From CAZVRZ01 sp964629965 (GTDB taxonomy: Bacteria > Chloroflexota > Anaerolineae > Anaerolineales > UBA4823), in contig CAZVRZ010000006.1 in assembly GCA_964629965.1 (NCBI GenBank), positions 13,193 to 77,192 of the forward strand: a stretch of 64,000 nt of DNA, read 5' to 3'. The translations under genes were made by a program, and so were the position numbers. The notes beneath the pieces were generated by a model. That model was not told the DNA's origin. It made no database searches and saw only the letters and a program-made list of their open reading frames with translations. How positions within the stretch are numbered: position 1 is the first letter of the stretch; each line of letters opens with the position of its first letter. Positions 60,959 through 64,000 of this stretch are shown in pieces.

Positions 60959-62070
60959 TCCAGCTTCACGCGCGGATCCAGGTATATGTAAGAAATATCG
61001 ACAAGCAGGTTCAATACCACAAAGAATACGGCGATCACCAGGGTAAATGATTGCACAACGCCGTAGTCACGAGCGGTGATCGAATCATAAAGAATACGCC
61101 CTACCCCAGAAAGGCCAAAGATCGTTTCGGTCAAGACAGCGCCGCCCAGAAAGCTTCCCAACGAAAGGCCGATGATCGTTACCAACGGCAGTAGAGCATT
61201 GCGTAAAGCATGCTTGAGTATCACTTTACGGCTGGGCAATCCCTTGGCTCGGGCAGTACGAACGTAATCTTGGGAAAGCACATCCAACATGCTAGAGCGG
61301 GTCATACGCGCAATCATTGACAGCGGGATCGTACCCACCGCCATGGCTGGTAAGATCAAGTGGCGCAGAGCGTCCATAAAAATATCCCAACGAGCGGTCA
61401 GGATGGAATTGAGCAGATTGAAGCGGCTGAGAAAATCTAAAAATGTAAACCAGCGCCCAGTTTCCTGGCTGGGGTCAGTTATCCAACCCCAAACCTGGTA
61501 AAAAGGCGGGACATCCAAACCTGCTGATAAGCGCCCCGAAGGAGGCAGCCAAAATGGCGTATCCTTTAACAGTAAGGCAAACACGTAAGCTAACATGAGT
61601 CCTAGCCAGAATACTGGCATAGAGACGCCCGTATTGGCAACGAACATCGTAAATACATCTATAGTCGAATTATGCTTGATCGCTGAAATAATACCTAAAG
61701 GAATGCCCACAACGATACTAAAGATCATCGCCATCGCCGTCAACTCCACCGTAGTGGGCAGGCGTTCGATGACCAGTTCGGTTACCGGTTTGCCATAGCG
61801 GATTGAATTACCAAAATCTCCACGAATTACTTCGCCAAAATAGATCACAAACTGCTCATGAATGGGGCGATCCAGGCCGTGACGATGAATAAACTCATCG
61901 CACACCTTGTCAGTGGCCTTCTCGCCCAAGATGGCGCGGCAAGGATCCCCTGGGATCAGGCGCGCCAGAGCAAAAGTAACAAATAAAATTCCAAAAAGAA
62001 CAGGAATACTTGAGAGAATCCGTCGCAAGATATACGTTGGCATGAGTATTTTAGGAAAAAGGTGGGACAT
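60955..62070 (-). CDS. Peptide/nickel-type ABC transporter permease, DppB-like
   Basis: 371 aa from 62070, or 362 from 62043 (MPTYILRRILS, the commoner family start). Six helices; GIPLGIISAIKHNSTID, MTRSSMLDVLSQDYVRTARAKGLP (EAA loop) and LTETIFGLSGVGRILYDSI are typical. A loop with a Cys pair (DPCRAILGEKATDKVC) is present. AGGTG lies 7 nt before the ATG at 62070, but both fall within a hairpin. Confidence 0.88.
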   Translation of the reverse strand: MSHLFPKILMPTYILRRILSSIPVLFGILFVTFALARLIPGDPCRAILGEKATDKVCDEFIHRHGLDRPIHEQFVIYFGEVIRGDFGNSIRYGKPVTELVIERLPTTVELTAMAMIFSIVVGIPLGIISAIKHNSTIDVFTMFVANTGVSMPVFWLGLMLAYVFALLLKDTPFWLPPSGRLSAGLDVPPFYQVWGWITDPSQETGRWFTFLDFLSRFNLLNSILTARWDIFMDALRHLILPAMAVGTIPLSMIARMTRSSMLDVLSQDYVRTARAKGLPSRKVILKHALRNALLPLVTIIGLSLGSFLGGAVLTETIFGLSGVGRILYDSITARDYGVVQSFTLVIAVFFVVLNLLVDISYIYLDPRVKLD

Positions 62071-62093
62071 CCGATGACACCTGATGTCCCACC
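62061..62093 (-). terminator. Intercistronic hairpin between binding protein and dppB
   Basis: GGTGGGACATC (62061-62071) with GATGTCCCACC (62083-62093), perfect 11-bp stem, 11-nt loop, followed on the minus strand by TTTTT. Likely a partial terminator or mRNA stabiliser lowering permease expression relative to binding protein. Confidence 0.65.
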
Positions 62094-62111
62094 ATTCTTA
62101 AGACTGGATGT

Positions 62112-63805
62112 TTACTCCGAGGGGGGAGCGTTCAAGAAAGCGCCCCACAGGCTGCTAAAATAAGTGAAAGCGCCTGTGTTACCTTTATGCAAAGGATTGG
62201 CAGCATCCCACTGGACTACGAAGCTGAAGACCACATCATTGGCATCCAACATCGAACCATCATGGAATTTTACACCCTTGCGCAGGTTGCAAGTCCATTC
62301 TGTTAGATCGGCATTGGCAGTGCATGCTTCGGCCAAACCAGGCTCTACTGCTACGCCACCCACTTCGTAGGATAGCAGCGCTTCGGTCACTTGCTCGCAA
62401 GCTCGCAGCGATTCGCCGTCGGTTTCATCAGCGCAGTACAGCGAAATCGGTTCGGCATTCTGCATCCAGACAAAGGTGTCTGCCCCGTTATCCATTACGG
62501 CAATAAATTCATTGCCAAGCGGGCTGGCATGGCCACCCTGAACGCTGGCTTTGTAAGCTACGGCTGAACCGCCATGGGAGATCGGCACCATCGGAACGTG
62601 CTGCTTGATGGCATTGTTGGCAGTCTCATAGAAGGGCTTACGATCTTCATCCTTAGCCAGAGCGGCGCCCTTCTTGAGGGCTTCGGTGATGTCAGAATAC
62701 TTCTCGCCGAATTGCTTGGATGAGCCACTGCCGAAGTGGTAGTCCACGAAGTTGGTCATGTCGGGGTAATCGGCGCCCCAACCTAACATGTGCAAGCCCT
62801 CAAGTTGGCCTGAGTCGGCCGCGTCCAAGAATGCACCCGATTCCATCACTACGATTTGAACATCGATATTCAAGTTTTCTTTTAGCTGAGCCTGAATATC
62901 TTGCGCTACCACACCGGGCTGCGGCAGATAACCACGAACCACATCGCGGTATGCGATCTCGGTCTTGAAGCCATCTGGATACCCAGCCTCGGCCAAAAGG
63001 GCACGAGCCTTTTCAATATCAAACTCGTACCAGGACTCACCAGCGCAACCGCCCGGGATTGAGCAAGGTGTAAAGTGAGAAGCGACTTCCGAACCTTCGG
63101 GGAAGAAGTTATCAACGATACGCTGTCGATCAATGCCCATGGCAATCGCCTGGCGAACCTTTTCGTTGTCAAACGGCGGGTAATTTTGGTTCATACCCAC
63201 GTAGAAGATATTCAAGGCCTGGCGGGCAATCAACTGTAAGTTGGCATCTTCGCGCACCTTGGCGAAATCGTCTGGACCGACGTTATCGATGGCATCAACG
63301 GTTCCAGATTGCAATTCAAGCAAACGCTGAGCTGCTTCAGCACTCCAACGGAAAACCAGGGTTGGGACGGGACCTTGGCCTTTTCGCCCCAATAACCATC
63401 GAAGCGCTTGAACACCAGTTCATCACCGCGCTTCCACTCAGAGATCATATAGGGACCAGTACCGATGGGTTTTTCCAGCGGTGCTCCACCAGTTTTCTCC
63501 AGGTATTCTTTGGGCTGGATGGCGAACGAAGTAAAGGCAGCCTTCGATGGGAAAGCAGGATCGGGAACGCACATGATGAATTTGACAGTGTATTCATCCA
63601 CAGCTTCGATCGATTTGAACAAACCGCCATACTCACAATCAGGAGCCTCAACCTTTAGCGGTTCATACTTGGGTTCGGAAGTTGCGGTGGGTTCCACTGC
63701 CTTCTGGGTAGGGGCAACCGTAGTAGCTGCTGAAGCACAAGCCGACAACAGCATGCTGGCAACAATGACCAACACTCCCAGATTAAAAAGCGTCTTTCTG
63801 TTCAT
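62112..63805 (-). CDS. Peptide-binding lipoprotein (SBP family 5), circularly permuted, frameshifted
   Basis: About 564 codons in two overlapping frames: 63805 down to about 63370 in one, continuing to 62112 in the other (-1 relative). Lipobox LLSAC (Cys23). Segment order is unusual: the first mature part (SIEAVDEYTVKF, PIGTGPYMISEWKRG, RFDGYWG) normally lies in the middle, and the last part (DTFVWMQNAEPISLY, WTCNLRKGVKFHDGSMLDANDVV) is the normal N-terminus. A single missing base near 63361-63375 restores continuity, so a sequencing error or recent mutation is likely. Binds peptides for the adjacent permeases. Confidence 0.85.
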
Positions 63806-63905
63806 ACTATTCTCCTCCTTGAGAAATTTTTAAACTACAAAACACTCTTGCGATCACCAACGGTTCGTTTTGACAGACACCTCCTTCCCCAAAAAATATC
63901 CTTCC

Positions 63906-63934
63906 ATTATACGGAAGGGGTAAGTAAATGTCAA
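63906..63934 (-). promoter_or_regulatory. Consensus promoter of the peptide transporter operon
   Basis: Minus strand TTGACA (63929-63934), 17-nt spacer, TATAAT (63906-63911), both perfect. The leader is about 95 nt and ends in AAGGAGGAG before ATG 63805. Confidence 0.85.
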
Positions 63935-64000
63935 TCAATTGATGAGAGAGTGTTGAAAAACAAGTTCAGAATTGACCTTTGGAGAGTTCTTTAATACAAT

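Noticed and set aside
63361..63392. Programmed -1 frameshift in the binding-protein gene
   Set aside because: No slippery heptamer followed by a stem was recognised; a one-base deletion or error explains it better.

Overview
The window looks like a chromosomal segment of a Chloroflexota bacterium, most likely an Anaerolineae relative. This rests on gene content: several secreted or anchored LysM/SCP proteins with Pro/Thr-rich linkers, many lipoproteins, polyphosphate glucokinase, a long-form HisG, a T-box in front of ileS, a CdaA/CdaR pair, and a peptide-binding protein of permuted order. It is an inference; there is no rRNA here. No phage, insertion sequence, CRISPR array or integrase was found.

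Layout. 1-2705 (minus): a UvrA paralogue with at least three ATPase modules, running off the left edge. 2895-9143: an orphan McrB-like ATPase, two helix-hairpin-helix proteins, a GGDEF protein, a propeller lipoprotein and AMP nucleosidase. 9573-16728 (plus): a GDP-mannose 3,5-epimerase-like enzyme, a MacAB-like export operon and an HD-domain protein. 16756-24245 (minus): a compact histidine operon hisG-D-C-cupin-B-H-A-F-I-E, preceded by a leader peptide with four consecutive His codons, a terminator and a competing antiterminator. 24282-30089: SCP/LysM protein, HtrA protease, HAD phosphatase, 2-hydroxyacid dehydrogenase and GalT. 30102-36157: an ATPase/winged-helix regulator divergent from a small membrane protein and three lipoproteins (kinase-like, DUF4349, vWA). 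36439-39450: tRNA-Val, propeller protein, redoxin, LysM protein. 39552-47434: thiolase, PilZ protein, VOC protein, alkyltransferase-like protein behind an SOS-like box, MurJ, methyltransferase, Hsp20, polyphosphate glucokinase, second PilZ protein. 47635-52682: T-box, ileS, LysM lipoprotein, Nudix hydrolase. 52699-59890 (minus): hypothetical, zinc-finger protein, deoC, lepB, der, cdaR, cdaA and a dephospho-CoA kinase fused to an acetyltransferase-like domain. 59996-63805 (minus): a peptide ABC transporter whose binding protein is circularly permuted and carries a frameshift.

The standout signals are regulatory. They are the histidine attenuator; 11-nt-period direct repeats placed identically before two lipoprotein genes, with other such repeats near htrA, the dehydrogenase and an intergenic small-RNA candidate; a GAAC-N4-GTTC box inside the alkyltransferase-like promoter; a repeated AGCGGTAATCCGC motif in the same orientation before four genes; and several -10 boxes 6-8 nt before start codons, suggesting leaderless mRNAs. 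c-di-GMP (one GGDEF, two PilZ) and c-di-AMP (CdaA/CdaR) signalling are both represented. All assignments come from reading the sequence; no database search was run.
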